Position numbers and translations under genes: made by a program. 64,000 nucleotides of DNA, from the NCBI GenBank assembly GCA_938030895.1, contig CALHIV010000011.1:1-64000 (forward strand). The letters are read 5' to 3'. Below are positions 36,836 through 46,458 of the stretch, in pieces. A model generated the notes under the pieces. The model did not search any database. It was not told the origin of the DNA and worked only from the letters and a program-made list of their open reading frames with translations. Within the stretch, counting starts at the first letter, position 1. Every line of letters starts with the position of its first letter. Origin of the DNA: an uncultured Nitrososphaerales archaeon (GTDB lineage Archaea > Thermoproteota > Nitrososphaeria > Nitrososphaerales > Nitrosocaldaceae).

Positions 36836-37504
36836 TTTATCATGGTTTTATCGCATGACTTTGTTCATAGCTGGTTATTATTTCTTATATTTCTTAAATT
36901 TTCTACAAAAATAAGTAGAAGATTTATAATATATAATCATATTATTGTATATATGTAAGATAGTCCTATACAGCAAAGCACAACTGTTCAGATTATCTAC
37001 ACATATAATATAATTAGATATTGGAGGGTCTTTCAAACAAAGAGAGGATGATAAGAATAGTGCAATAAAGAGGATACATGCCACCATCAGGTGATAATGA
37101 TAAGGTTAGCTTGGCTTTGAACCGTTATTAGCATATATTAGATTACTATGGTATGCATTAACATCATGTTATGTATGTATATGAGAATCTAAATCTAAAT
37201 CTAAATCTAAATGGGAATAGTTTAGATGGCAAGGGATCTTGAGATATCTCTTGAGATACCCTATATATGGATTTAAGTCTAAAATAGCAAGAATGACTAT
37301 CAACAGCATAAAAATAAGCATTTAGAATTACGGTTAGTGAAGAATGTTCAGTTCGATAAAGTAGATTGGCGCATGCCTATCTAGTCAGATAAGATCTTTA
37401 ATAGGAAAAGACTTATAGCGAAGATTATAAGGATATTATATATCTTGGGCAGTATATTAGCCAGTGTATATGGACATAATCATATCTACTATAAGGGATG
37501 AACC
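36836..37504. other. Intergenic region before the second nurA-herA-like pair
   Basis: AT-rich, no credible frame. At 37188-37212 there is a (TCTAAA)4 array. A TATATATC-like stretch precedes the next gene (37437-37444). No RNA gene recognised. Confidence 0.5.
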
Positions 37505-39403
37505 ATGTCCAGCTCAAGATCAAGTTCTATTACCGAGAGGTTAAGGCAACATACATCATGGCTGAGTAGGAGGTTTATAGATGTTGTCTCAAGATTCAAA
37601 GAGCAGACAGAGCTGAGATCAATTATAAAGACGGTCGATGTAACTAGAGGTATATTATTGCCCAAGGGCGAATATATCATGATTGGTATAGATGGTTCAA
37701 TGGACTATGATGAAAGGCTTGAGATGCTCCTCTTCTACATATGTGCCTCAGCCTACAGATGCCCTATAACTATTGATGATAACGGGGTACATGTTAACAT
37801 AAGTAAGACTGAACGTGACTCTAGGATAGCGTTATCATCAGGAATCCCACTATGGCTTGAGGATGTATCCAATGTGCTTGAGGCACTTCCTGCAGAGAGC
37901 GACTTTGAATTCGAGCAGAGGTTAAGGAGCATTCCCTTCACTCTAATGACTCTAGGAGAACTATCAATAGCATTAGATGCGCTAGAGTACAAAGATGTTC
38001 TTGCTATATTCCTTGATCGTCCTCTCTTTACAACGTTCAACACATCATCGAGGGATCTCAGGCTATTGCTAAAGAAAGAGTCAGCGCTCGTTGGTTTTCC
38101 CACTAGTCATGGCAGGTTATCTATGCTAGATATAAAAATAGCATCTATACTTGGAGCTGGTAACCTTTACATTCCTAGAAGAGAGCCATATCTCGTATAT
38201 GCAGCTATACAGGTTCTGATTAACGCTAGTAAGCGTAGTAATAGCAATAGTGGTGCAGATGAGGGGATTAAGATAGAGACTCTAGCAAAGGAGCTAAGAC
38301 TTGATGATAAAAGTGTAGAGAAGGTTGTGAAGGAACTGAATTATCTTGATAAGAGGTACGATGGGCAGTTGTTAGAGAAGTGCGCTGATGGATATGGCAA
38401 TTATGGGAATACATCTATCAGATTGAAGGATGATGTGAGACATTACTGGGAGAGAGTAATGGAAACAGTAGTAGCCATCAGGAGAAGAATCTTTGAGTCA
38501 ACGGATCAACATCCACTGTATCTTCATGATGACCGTTGGCTCACCTTACTTGATCTTAACGCTATCAACACATTCCTTATATATGAACTACTCGATAAGT
38601 CACTTGAAAGGAACATCATGGTAGTGGGAATTGCCAAGGATACCAGTGCAACTGACCTCATTAGGAGCGTTATACCGTTTGCAACCTATAAGGGCATGCT
38701 AAGAGGATCTGTTCAACACTATAACAGTGTAAAGAACGATAAACTGCTCCTAACTATGATGGCAGCAATGGATAACAACGTTGAGACCCCATGGCGAACC
38801 ATAAGCTATGATATCTGTTTCACAACTATGATCAGCGATACGAGAAGCAATTGGGTGCAAGGATCATCCTCTAATATATCACCAACTGCATCACAGGACC
38901 AACATGTATTATTCAGAGCAGCTAGGAAGCATATCTTTAGAGAGCGTCTATTCATAAAATCTTACTTCCAATTACGAAGATTTGCTACAGATAATACAGT
39001 GCGCTCTCCCGTATTCGTCTATGACCGTTTCTTTAACCCTAAAGTCGATAATCAATATGAGTCGTTGAGTGTATTGGAGCATAGAAGAAACGTGTCGATA
39101 GAACCTTACTTTGAGGGTACTAATACCAATCTATTAGATAACCTCATCCTACACATCCTCTCTAAATCAGATAACCCAGAGGTTCTAGAGGCCTTAGGGC
39201 ACAATCAACTCCTCTACCTTGCTGATAAGGCCGTCAAGGCTGAGATAACATCTATGAGGGGTGCCTTAAGAGGAGTAATGGATATAGAGCTGGATACACT
39301 GGCTAGAAGGGAGAGGATCTTCTCAGCATCAAGACGATTCAGGGATATTAGGAAAGAGAGTGAAAAGAGGCGTGAGAGTAAAGATTATCATAAACCTCGT
39401 TGA
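37505..39403 (+). CDS. Long divergent NurA-like nuclease with internal winged helix
   Basis: This 632-residue protein is nearly twice the usual NurA length. NurA-like landmarks appear in order: EYIMIGIDGSMDYDERLEML (candidate catalytic Asp63), DVLAIFLDRPLFTTFNTSSR (Asp171), RNIMVVGIAKDTSATDLIRS (lysine motif, about 378), VRSPVFVYDRFFNP (Asp507) and a late HNQLLYLADKAVKAEI. Between the second and third lies an insert of some 130 residues that includes a probable winged helix (IKIETLAKELRLDDKSVEKV) and the Ser/Asn run SNSNSG. A HerA-like gene starts 9 bases downstream. The NurA call is by motif order and context, not by a search; moderate. Confidence 0.6.
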   Translation: MSSSRSSSITERLRQHTSWLSRRFIDVVSRFKEQTELRSIIKTVDVTRGILLPKGEYIMIGIDGSMDYDERLEMLLFYICASAYRCPITIDDNGVHVNISKTERDSRIALSSGIPLWLEDVSNVLEALPAESDFEFEQRLRSIPFTLMTLGELSIALDALEYKDVLAIFLDRPLFTTFNTSSRDLRLLLKKESALVGFPTSHGRLSMLDIKIASILGAGNLYIPRREPYLVYAAIQVLINASKRSNSNSGADEGIKIETLAKELRLDDKSVEKVVKELNYLDKRYDGQLLEKCADGYGNYGNTSIRLKDDVRHYWERVMETVVAIRRRIFESTDQHPLYLHDDRWLTLLDLNAINTFLIYELLDKSLERNIMVVGIAKDTSATDLIRSVIPFATYKGMLRGSVQHYNSVKNDKLLLTMMAAMDNNVETPWRTISYDICFTTMISDTRSNWVQGSSSNISPTASQDQHVLFRAARKHIFRERLFIKSYFQLRRFATDNTVRSPVFVYDRFFNPKVDNQYESLSVLEHRRNVSIEPYFEGTNTNLLDNLILHILSKSDNPEVLEALGHNQLLYLADKAVKAEITSMRGALRGVMDIELDTLARRERIFSASRRFRDIRKESEKRRESKDYHKPR

Positions 39404-39412
39404 TGATTAATT

Positions 39413-41254
39413 ATGGTATCCAATATCAACTATGAGATATTCAATGATATAGGAGGTAGATTTGAGGCTAGGCTTAGAGAGAATAAGATAACAACAACGA
39501 CCACAAAGATGCGTGAGGGCGATGTTACTCTAACCAATCCTATAGCCATCCTAGATGTAAGGTTTGATTTTGACGTCCTCAATAGATTGCATGAACCATC
39601 GTTTGTAGGTATAGAGAGGCGTCTGACGGCTGATGATACAAGCGAGAAGATATACCTGATATATGAGATAGTTACACCAAACCCTATCCACTTCCAGATG
39701 CTTGGGATGAATGTTACTATGCCTACAGTGATAAGGAAGGAGTATCTTGAGATCATAGAGAGTAGCTGGGGCAAGAGCGATGATACATGGATAGATGTTG
39801 TTGCCGTACCTACCAACTACATGATGAAGATTGTCACTGATAAAGTAGGTGGGATAGAACCGATCTTCAATAGATCTAGACTTGTACCGTTGATTGGTTC
39901 TAGGGCGTATCTCCTTTCCAACTATACGGTAAGCAAGTTCCTCTGTATCGAAGGAGGAGTATCGTTAGGCACCATGATAGGCTTCGATATGCCCCTTACA
40001 GTGAGCATCGATAACATGATAAGATACCATACTGGTATATTTGGGTTCACAGGATCAGGCAAGTCAAATCTAACCTCATATCTGGTAAGAGAGGCTCTAA
40101 GAAGTATAAGCGATTTAGCTGTAGTTATCTTCGATATTGGTGGGGAGTACTCTATACACCTACTCGATCTTATAAGCAATGATGGACTAATATATACAAC
40201 AGAAGAGTTCAATAATGACCCAGCAAGGTTCATTGCCTCCCAGGTTATCCCTGAGACATTAGAGGAGAGGATCAGTGAATCGACTCTGTTAAGGTATGCT
40301 GAGAATATCTTGAACCAGAATAGGGTAAGGAGGATATCCGTTCATACAAACAGCATGTCAATACTCTCTCTAGGATATATCATATCAATACTTAATGATG
40401 CGGCTCAGTCAAGTAGAGGAGGAGCATTACGGGCCGGAATAATGCTACAGAAGATCAATGATTATATAAATAAACATAATATCAATACTAATACAGATAT
40501 AGCAGATATAAAAAGTGAAGATAGAAGATATCTGGTAGATATAATAGGAGAGTACCTCGATAATCCAAATGATAGAACTGCATTGAAGCAAGATCTTCAA
40601 GCACTTGTGGAGTATATAAACAAAATAGAAGAGAACAATGTTACAGATGGCAAGGTGTTACAGAATGGTATAAAGGGTGAGGTAACACCTATAGATGCAG
40701 GGAAATTGGCATCATGTATACTTCATGATACACCAACGCTTAGCATAGTCTACATACCGAAACCAGATCATGCTAGAAATATTGTATCAATGTTCATTGA
40801 TAGGCTCTTCTACCTAAAGAAGGTATATGGTTCAAAGAAGAAGGTCCTTATAGTTCTTGATGAAGCCCAAGAATTCATTCCAGATCGTGTAAAGGAAGAA
40901 GATGGTTCGTCGAGCTCAAATAGGGCAGTAGAGGCCCTACTGAGACAGGGAAGGAAGTACAGGTTACACTGCTGGTTGAGTACGCAAAGGGTTGCTCATC
41001 TTAACGTTAATGCACTACAGCAACTTCATACTTACTTTGTAAGTGTACTGCCCAGATTCTACGATAGAATGGTTATCGCTGATGCCTTCTCATTAAGCTA
41101 CAACATACTGGAGAGGACCACAGAGCTTGAGACAGGACAATGGTTGTTTGTATCATACAAAGCCACCAAACAGAAGAACGTCCCAGTATTTATCCAGGCA
41201 AATAATAATGAAGATATACTGTGTAGCAGATTAAACTATTCTATTAGTTATTAG
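39413..41254 (+). CDS. HerA-like ATPase, second copy
   Basis: A 613-residue FtsK/HerA-class ATPase. The N-terminal 200 residues form a HAS-barrel-like region. Walker A is GIFGFTGSGKSNLTSYLVRE (residues 209-228), Walker B KKVLIVLDEAQEFIPD (476-491), and LLRQGRKYRLHCWLSTQRVA carries the arginine/sensor segment. Residues about 260-440 are a long helical insert not seen in the first HerA. It differs clearly from the copy at 22495. Tightly paired with the NurA-like gene, so the two probably form one translocase-nuclease complex. Role in repair or defence is open. Confidence 0.8.
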   Translation: MVSNINYEIFNDIGGRFEARLRENKITTTTTKMREGDVTLTNPIAILDVRFDFDVLNRLHEPSFVGIERRLTADDTSEKIYLIYEIVTPNPIHFQMLGMNVTMPTVIRKEYLEIIESSWGKSDDTWIDVVAVPTNYMMKIVTDKVGGIEPIFNRSRLVPLIGSRAYLLSNYTVSKFLCIEGGVSLGTMIGFDMPLTVSIDNMIRYHTGIFGFTGSGKSNLTSYLVREALRSISDLAVVIFDIGGEYSIHLLDLISNDGLIYTTEEFNNDPARFIASQVIPETLEERISESTLLRYAENILNQNRVRRISVHTNSMSILSLGYIISILNDAAQSSRGGALRAGIMLQKINDYINKHNINTNTDIADIKSEDRRYLVDIIGEYLDNPNDRTALKQDLQALVEYINKIEENNVTDGKVLQNGIKGEVTPIDAGKLASCILHDTPTLSIVYIPKPDHARNIVSMFIDRLFYLKKVYGSKKKVLIVLDEAQEFIPDRVKEEDGSSSSNRAVEALLRQGRKYRLHCWLSTQRVAHLNVNALQQLHTYFVSVLPRFYDRMVIADAFSLSYNILERTTELETGQWLFVSYKATKQKNVPVFIQANNNEDILCSRLNYSISY

Positions 41255-41735
41255 TGAAGAAGCATATGCTTGTTACCGATCTATATTATAGTAGTATAGC
41301 AATAAAAAGAGAGCAACATAATGATAGATGAGTAATTAATATAGATGAGAGGTGTGTCTCCTTTTCACCTAGCAAGATTCTTGCTTCCAAGAAGGGATAT
41401 TTATAACATTACCCTCTAGAGCGATATTTGGTAAGTCTAGGCAAGTAAGTCCTCTCCAATTATTTGAGATTTTTGGTTTAGAATCGTATTTACTCCTAGC
41501 TTATTCCATTATAGACTACCGAGAGCAACTTTTTCTTCTTGTTGTGTATCTGCTGCTTTGTTGCACGATTTAATATATGTATGTATGTAGTCATTTCTTA
41601 ATGAGCGTGATCTCTTGAATATAAGCAGATTATCTCATAGTATATGCAATATGTTATTGCAGTATATAGATCTACCATTCTCCCATACTCATAGCAAACA
41701 TTAAGGGATAACGATTATTCATTCAACAAGTACTT
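41255..41735. other. Intergenic region downstream of the second herA-like gene
   Basis: About 480 bases without a supported gene. GGATATTTATAAC (41396-41408) looks like a plus-strand TATA box, but nothing recognisable follows it; an unannotated small RNA is possible. Confidence 0.45.
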
Positions 41736-42656
41736 CTACTCTACGATCCTCCTCTGGAGCCTATTCCTCAAGTATATTGCTAGCACGTTTAGTGTTAAGA
41801 GTATTATCAGTAGTACGATTATACCAGCCGCAGACAATTCTATGAATGCTTGCTGTGGTCTGCTCACCCAGTTGTATATCTGGAGTGGCATAACGGTGAA
41901 CTCATCAAAGAGCGATAATGGGTCCCTACGTACAAAGATCAATCCACTTATAACCAGTATAGGTGCAGCCTCTCCCATTGCTCTGGATAATGCCAATATA
42001 GAACTTGTTAGTGCCGTAGGGATTATCTGGGGTAGAACAACCTTGAATACAACTTGGTACTTCCTTGCGCCTAGGGCATATGCAGCAAGCCTATGTGTTG
42101 CTGGAACCATCCTAGCACTCTCTATTGTGGTTACTGTTATCAGAGGGAGTACAAGGAATGCTAATGCTATAGAACCAACTATTATGGATCTACCTAAACC
42201 TAGATTGTAGGAGAGGAAGCTTAGCGCAACTAGCCCAAATATAACAGATGGTATGCCTGCAAGGTTAGTTAACGTCGAGTATATTAGTCTAGTCACGATA
42301 TTGTTACCACCATACTCATTTAGATACAGTCCAGTAGCTATACCCAATGGTAACGCTATAGCAATGGCAAATACTACAGTATAAAGCGAGCCTAGTATTG
42401 CTGCCCTCATACCTGCCTCGTTAACATTACTGGATGCATAGTTGAAGAACAGGTTGGCATTCAATCTATCTATACCATTGAGTGTTATGTTGACTAGGAG
42501 AACTGTAAGAACCATAACACCTATACATATAGATATAAGTACATAGAACTGTAGACCATACTCTGAGATGACTACACCCTTTCCTTTTATCTTGGACTTC
42601 TCAACACCTATTACCTCCTCCTTACTTATACTCATACTCATACCTTTATCTCCCAC
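41736..42656 (-). CDS. pstA: Phosphate ABC transporter permease PstA
   Basis: A 306-residue membrane permease of the high-affinity phosphate importer. Six hydrophobic segments are visible. Landmarks are AILGSLYTVVFAIAIALPLG, NLAGIPSVIFGLVALSFL and the ATPase-docking loop AAYALGARKYQVVFKVVLPQ. Its start overlaps pstC by 19 bases. Third gene of the pstS-pstC-pstA unit. Confidence 0.93.
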   Translation of the reverse strand: MGDKGMSMSISKEEVIGVEKSKIKGKGVVISEYGLQFYVLISICIGVMVLTVLLVNITLNGIDRLNANLFFNYASSNVNEAGMRAAILGSLYTVVFAIAIALPLGIATGLYLNEYGGNNIVTRLIYSTLTNLAGIPSVIFGLVALSFLSYNLGLGRSIIVGSIALAFLVLPLITVTTIESARMVPATHRLAAYALGARKYQVVFKVVLPQIIPTALTSSILALSRAMGEAAPILVISGLIFVRRDPLSLFDEFTVMPLQIYNWVSRPQQAFIELSAAGIIVLLIILLTLNVLAIYLRNRLQRRIVE

Positions 42657-43597
42657 CTCTTCTTTAGGTAACTTGAAAGCAGGTTCAGTATTGCAACTAT
42701 TACAAAGAGGTACAATGCTACAGCAAATAGCGATGTATACTCTATAGTGCCTCTAGGGGCATCCCCTGTTGCTGCCTGTGCTATTGCAGATGTCATGGTC
42801 ATGACACTCTCGAAAGGATTAAGTGTTAGGGTTGGTTTCAGTCCTGCTGCTATTGTAACTATCATCGTCTCTCCAACGGCCCTGCCTATACCAAGTATTA
42901 CTATAGCAACTATTGCTGAGAGCGTATATGGTATAATTATCCTCATCACTACAGTGCTCTTCCTTGCACCTAAGGCATAACCTGCTGCTTTGAGACTCTG
43001 GGGTACTGCATAGAATGCATCCTCGCTTAGGGATGCTATTGTTGGTATTATCATTACACCCATCGCCAGACCTGCTGCCAATGCATTATATGTGGCGAGA
43101 TCCGGTATGAATGATTGTAGGTTTGGTGTGATGAAGTATAGTGCAAAGTAGCCGTAGACAACAGTTGGTATTCCTGCAAGTATCTCGAGTATTGGCTTAA
43201 CTATACGCCTAAGCGATGATGATGCGTACTCGCTCAGGAATATAGCTGAACCTATACCAATAGGTATTGCAAGCGAGAGTGCTACTGCTGTTGTGAGTAC
43301 AGTACCTGCAAGTAATGGAAGGACGCCAAATGACTTATCATCAAAGAATGCTGCCCATCTATCGCCAAAGAGGAACTTATCCATAGGTATATGAAGGAAG
43401 AAGCTCCATGACTCTGATATAAGGGAGTATGCTATTATTATTATTGCAAGAGTCGTGAGTAGAGCAGCTACTAATAATGAGTATCTTACTATAATATCTA
43501 GTAAAATAGTATTGGTATTTGAAAAAATTAATTTATTTTTCTCATCCTCTCTATCTCCTTTACCTCTAGCCTTCTCTGCACCTTTACTCATTACCAT
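42638..43597 (-). CDS. pstC: Phosphate ABC transporter permease PstC
   Basis: A 319-residue membrane permease paired with PstA. A charged N-terminal tail (KGAEKARGKGDREDEKNK) precedes six membrane segments. LAGIPTVVYGYFALYFITP and the docking loop KAAGYALGARKSTVVMRIII are typical of PstC. It begins two bases after the pstS stop, indicating a single transcript. Confidence 0.93.
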   Translation of the reverse strand: MVMSKGAEKARGKGDREDEKNKLIFSNTNTILLDIIVRYSLLVAALLTTLAIIIIAYSLISESWSFFLHIPMDKFLFGDRWAAFFDDKSFGVLPLLAGTVLTTAVALSLAIPIGIGSAIFLSEYASSSLRRIVKPILEILAGIPTVVYGYFALYFITPNLQSFIPDLATYNALAAGLAMGVMIIPTIASLSEDAFYAVPQSLKAAGYALGARKSTVVMRIIIPYTLSAIVAIVILGIGRAVGETMIVTIAAGLKPTLTLNPFESVMTMTSAIAQAATGDAPRGTIEYTSLFAVALYLFVIVAILNLLSSYLKKRWEIKV

Positions 43598-43599
43598 AT

Positions 43600-44685
43600 T
43601 TACTCAAGGCCCTCCCTATATATTCTGTTGAATGCTTTATCGTCGTCTGGTGTGTATCTACCTTCCTTTATCAATCTAACAGCATCGTTATAGTACTTCT
43701 CACTAAGTGGTATGTAGGCTACCTTCTCTACAGCGCTCTTTGCATTACTTAGATAGAAGATCACGAACTCCTTTAACTCCTGCTTACTCTGAAGCTTATC
43801 GTAGTTCACATGTATGAATAATGGTCTTGATAATGGATACTTGCCAGATACTACACTTTTGCTATCGGGGAATACACACTCACCGCCTTTCTCATTGGAT
43901 ACCTTGAGTATCTTGAGCTTATCTTGGGCATGCTCTACATATGCTAATGGTATGTAACCTAGAGCAGATTTATCTCTACTTACACCTGCTACTAGAACGT
44001 TATCATCCTCGCTTGGTACGTAATCTGTTCTACTTGCTCTTGCTTTACCAACAACACGCTCAGTAAAGTAATCGAATGTACCAGAATCCGGACCTGCACC
44101 ATAAAGCCTCATCTCCTCTCTTGGATATGCTGGATTGAGATCACTCCAGTACTTTATACTACTATCTGGCTTCCATATCTCCCTCAACTCCTCAACACTT
44201 ATGCAATCATTAGGTAAGAGGTTGTTACTTTTGTGCACAACTATGGTTAGACCTTCTAGTGCAACTGGTATCTCAACCCATCTTACATTATTCTCCTTTG
44301 CTGTACTCTTCTCTTTATCTGTTATAGGCCTAGATGAATCATTTATATCTGTCTCGCCTATAACAAACCTCTTGAAGCCTCCACCAGTACCAGATATACC
44401 GACAGTAACCTTCACATCAGGGTACTTCTTACTGAACTCTTCAGCTATAACCTCCGTTATTGGATATACTGTACTAGATCCATCTATAACTACTGAACCG
44501 CTTAACTTCTGCTGCTCTATCTGTGGTGTCTGTGGTGAAGAGGTTGGTGTTGGTGTCTGTGGTGAAGAAGTTGGTGTTGGTGTCTGCTGTGATGTAGTTG
44601 GTAGACCAACGGTGCCTATAATCCCGACCACTACTCCTATCACTACTGCTGCTATCACTCCTGCTATCACTATATTTCTGTTCAT
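43600..44685 (-). CDS. pstS: Phosphate-binding protein PstS
   Basis: A 361-residue extracytoplasmic phosphate receptor. An N-terminal hydrophobic anchor (IVIAGVIAAVVIGVVVGII) is followed by a Pro/Thr/Ser linker with a duplicated unit (PTPTSSPQT), then the binding fold: GSVVIDGSSTVYPITEVIAE and GISGTGGGFKRFVIGETDI, whose Ser/Thr/Gly residues hold phosphate. No lipobox Cys is seen, so it is probably anchored by the N-terminal helix. The minus-strand GGTTTATAACATG about 20-35 bases before the start is a likely promoter. Confidence 0.94.
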   Translation of the reverse strand: MNRNIVIAGVIAAVVIGVVVGIIGTVGLPTTSQQTPTPTSSPQTPTPTSSPQTPQIEQQKLSGSVVIDGSSTVYPITEVIAEEFSKKYPDVKVTVGISGTGGGFKRFVIGETDINDSSRPITDKEKSTAKENNVRWVEIPVALEGLTIVVHKSNNLLPNDCISVEELREIWKPDSSIKYWSDLNPAYPREEMRLYGAGPDSGTFDYFTERVVGKARASRTDYVPSEDDNVLVAGVSRDKSALGYIPLAYVEHAQDKLKILKVSNEKGGECVFPDSKSVVSGKYPLSRPLFIHVNYDKLQSKQELKEFVIFYLSNAKSAVEKVAYIPLSEKYYNDAVRLIKEGRYTPDDDKAFNRIYREGLE

Positions 44686-44702
44686 GAGTGGTGATCATCT
44701 AG

Positions 44703-44806
44703 AGCATGTTATAAACCAATTCCATTTAGATTATTAACCATCCTATAATGTATATAGTATTAAATATTCCAATATAGTTCATATAGGGAAATTATTTTAA
44801 ATGGCT
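44703..44806. promoter_or_regulatory. Divergent promoter region of the pst locus
   Basis: A TATA-like TTTATAAC lies on the minus strand (about 44705-44718) for pstS, and TTATTTTAAATGG on the plus strand (about 44793-44805) for pstB. The gap of about 137 bases must carry any phosphate-responsive control; no clear inverted repeat is seen. Confidence 0.5.
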
Positions 44807-44822
44807 AAGAGTAGCAATAGCC

Positions 44823-45680
44823 ATGCGGTTATGGAGTCTTGTAAATAAGGAGTATGCAAAGGAAGAAGATATACAGAAGGGCAAAGAGGTTATCACAAAG
44901 GATGCGATGAATGGTAATAATAAGATTGTACTTGAAGGTAGGGATATAGGGGTAGCGTATGGTAGCAAGTATGCCATAAAGGAGGTTAACATAAAGATCG
45001 TAAGGAATACAATCACAGCAATAATAGGACCATCGGGCTGTGGCAAGAGCACACTACTAAGATGCTTCAACAGGATGAACGATCTTCTAGATGCAAGGAT
45101 AGAGGGTGATATACTCTTCAATGACTATAACATATACTCCAATGGTGTGAACGTTGCTGAGATAAGGAGGATGATAGGCATGGTATTCCAGAAACCTAAT
45201 CCCTTCCCTACAAGCATATACAACAACGTTGCCTTTGGTCTAAAGATAAACGGATTCAAAGGAGACATGGAGAGGCAGGTCGAGTATGCGTTAAGGGAGG
45301 CAGCATTATGGGATGAGGTAAAGGATAGGTTGAATGATAACGCTTATAGCCTATCAGGGGGGCAGCAGCAGAGGCTATGCATTGCTAGAGCCCTTGCAGT
45401 TGAGCCTGAGGTTCTACTCATGGATGAGCCTACAGCCTCTTTGGACCCAATAGCATCAGCGAAGATAGAACAACTCATCACACGCTTAAAGGAGAAGATA
45501 ACCATAGTTATAGTTACACACAATATACAGCAGGCAGCAAGGGTATCTGATTATGTTAACGTCATGATGGTTGATGATAGTATGATAGGTAGATTGGTGG
45601 AGTCTGGTCCCACAAGAGAGGTATTCGAGAGTCCAAAGAGCAAGGTTACAGAGGATTACATAAGCGGCAGATTTGGCTAG
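44823..45680 (+). CDS. pstB: Phosphate ABC transporter ATPase PstB
   Basis: A 285-residue ATPase. Walker [21 protein letters not shown]-loop [18 protein letters not shown], signature [17 protein letters not shown] and Walker [14 protein letters not shown] are complete. About 40 extra residues precede the normal start of the domain. It is divergent from pstSCA and cotranscribed with phoU 48 bases downstream, so the transporter subunits are split over two transcripts. Confidence 0.95.
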   Translation: MRLWSLVNKEYAKEEDIQKGKEVITKDAMNGNNKIVLEGRDIGVAYGSKYAIKEVNIKIVRNTITAIIGPSGCGKSTLLRCFNRMNDLLDARIEGDILFNDYNIYSNGVNVAEIRRMIGMVFQKPNPFPTSIYNNVAFGLKINGFKGDMERQVEYALREAALWDEVKDRLNDNAYSLSGGQQQRLCIARALAVEPEVLLMDEPTASLDPIASAKIEQLITRLKEKITIVIVTHNIQQAARVSDYVNVMMVDDSMIGRLVESGPTREVFESPKSKVTEDYISGRFG

Positions 45681-45728
45681 TTGTACCAATTATATTATCA
45701 ATTATCATGGATCATGGTTTGAGAGGGG

Positions 45729-46367
45729 ATGAGGAGGCTGCTGGATGTTGGAATAAGCAGGTTATCTAACCTGCTTCATGATATGTCTAGGATATCACAA
45801 GAGTGTGTAGCAATGGCAATAAATGCCTATCTAAGCGATAGGGATGTTGTACAGGAAGTTTACTCAAAGACCAACCAACTTGCAATGTTGAAGGAGGAGG
45901 TTAATGATCTTGCCATTGAGTTGATGATAAGGTATCAACCAGTAGCAGCGGATCTAAGATTTATAAGTTCATGTATGGAAATAGCATACGATCTTGTAAG
46001 GTTTGGTAGATACGCCTATGATATAGCTCAGATAAGGGAGCAGTTCGGTGATCTTGGAGGGTGTGATAAGAGTATGATAGCATCGATGGCAGAGATGGTG
46101 AGTAAGATGCTTAAGGATAGCATAACCGCATTCAACAACAAGGATGAAGGTCTTGCAGAGAGGCTCATAGAGATGGATGATATTGTAGATTCATCATACA
46201 GGAATAACCTTAGGAGGATAGTTGGTAGTGAGAAAGATGATGGTATGGATCTAAGGTGTGCTCTATCCTCAGTGTTGGTCATGCGCTACCTTGAGAGGAT
46301 AGCAGACCATGCAGTGTATATAAGCGAGCTTGTAAGGTACATGGTGAGTGGTGAGAGGGTTAGATGA
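45729..46367 (+). CDS. phoU: Phosphate uptake regulator PhoU
   Basis: A 212-residue all-helical protein that restrains Pst activity. The two three-helix bundles carry the family's metal-binding signatures: LMIRYQPVAADLRFISSCME in the first and VMRYLERIADHAVYISELVR in the second. Cotranscribed with pstB. Confidence 0.92.
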   Translation: MRRLLDVGISRLSNLLHDMSRISQECVAMAINAYLSDRDVVQEVYSKTNQLAMLKEEVNDLAIELMIRYQPVAADLRFISSCMEIAYDLVRFGRYAYDIAQIREQFGDLGGCDKSMIASMAEMVSKMLKDSITAFNNKDEGLAERLIEMDDIVDSSYRNNLRRIVGSEKDDGMDLRCALSSVLVMRYLERIADHAVYISELVRYMVSGERVR

Positions 46368-46458
46368 CTGCTTATAATAACTGCTATATATAATAAAGAA
46401 CTATACATAATAAAGAAATAGGAAGAAATTAAATTAAAATTAAAAGTGTGTTGTTAGC

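Noticed and set aside
36581-36914. Frames on both strands in the GC-rich block
   Set aside because: The block folds as SRP RNA with paired ends and the helix-8 motif; the frames are accidental.
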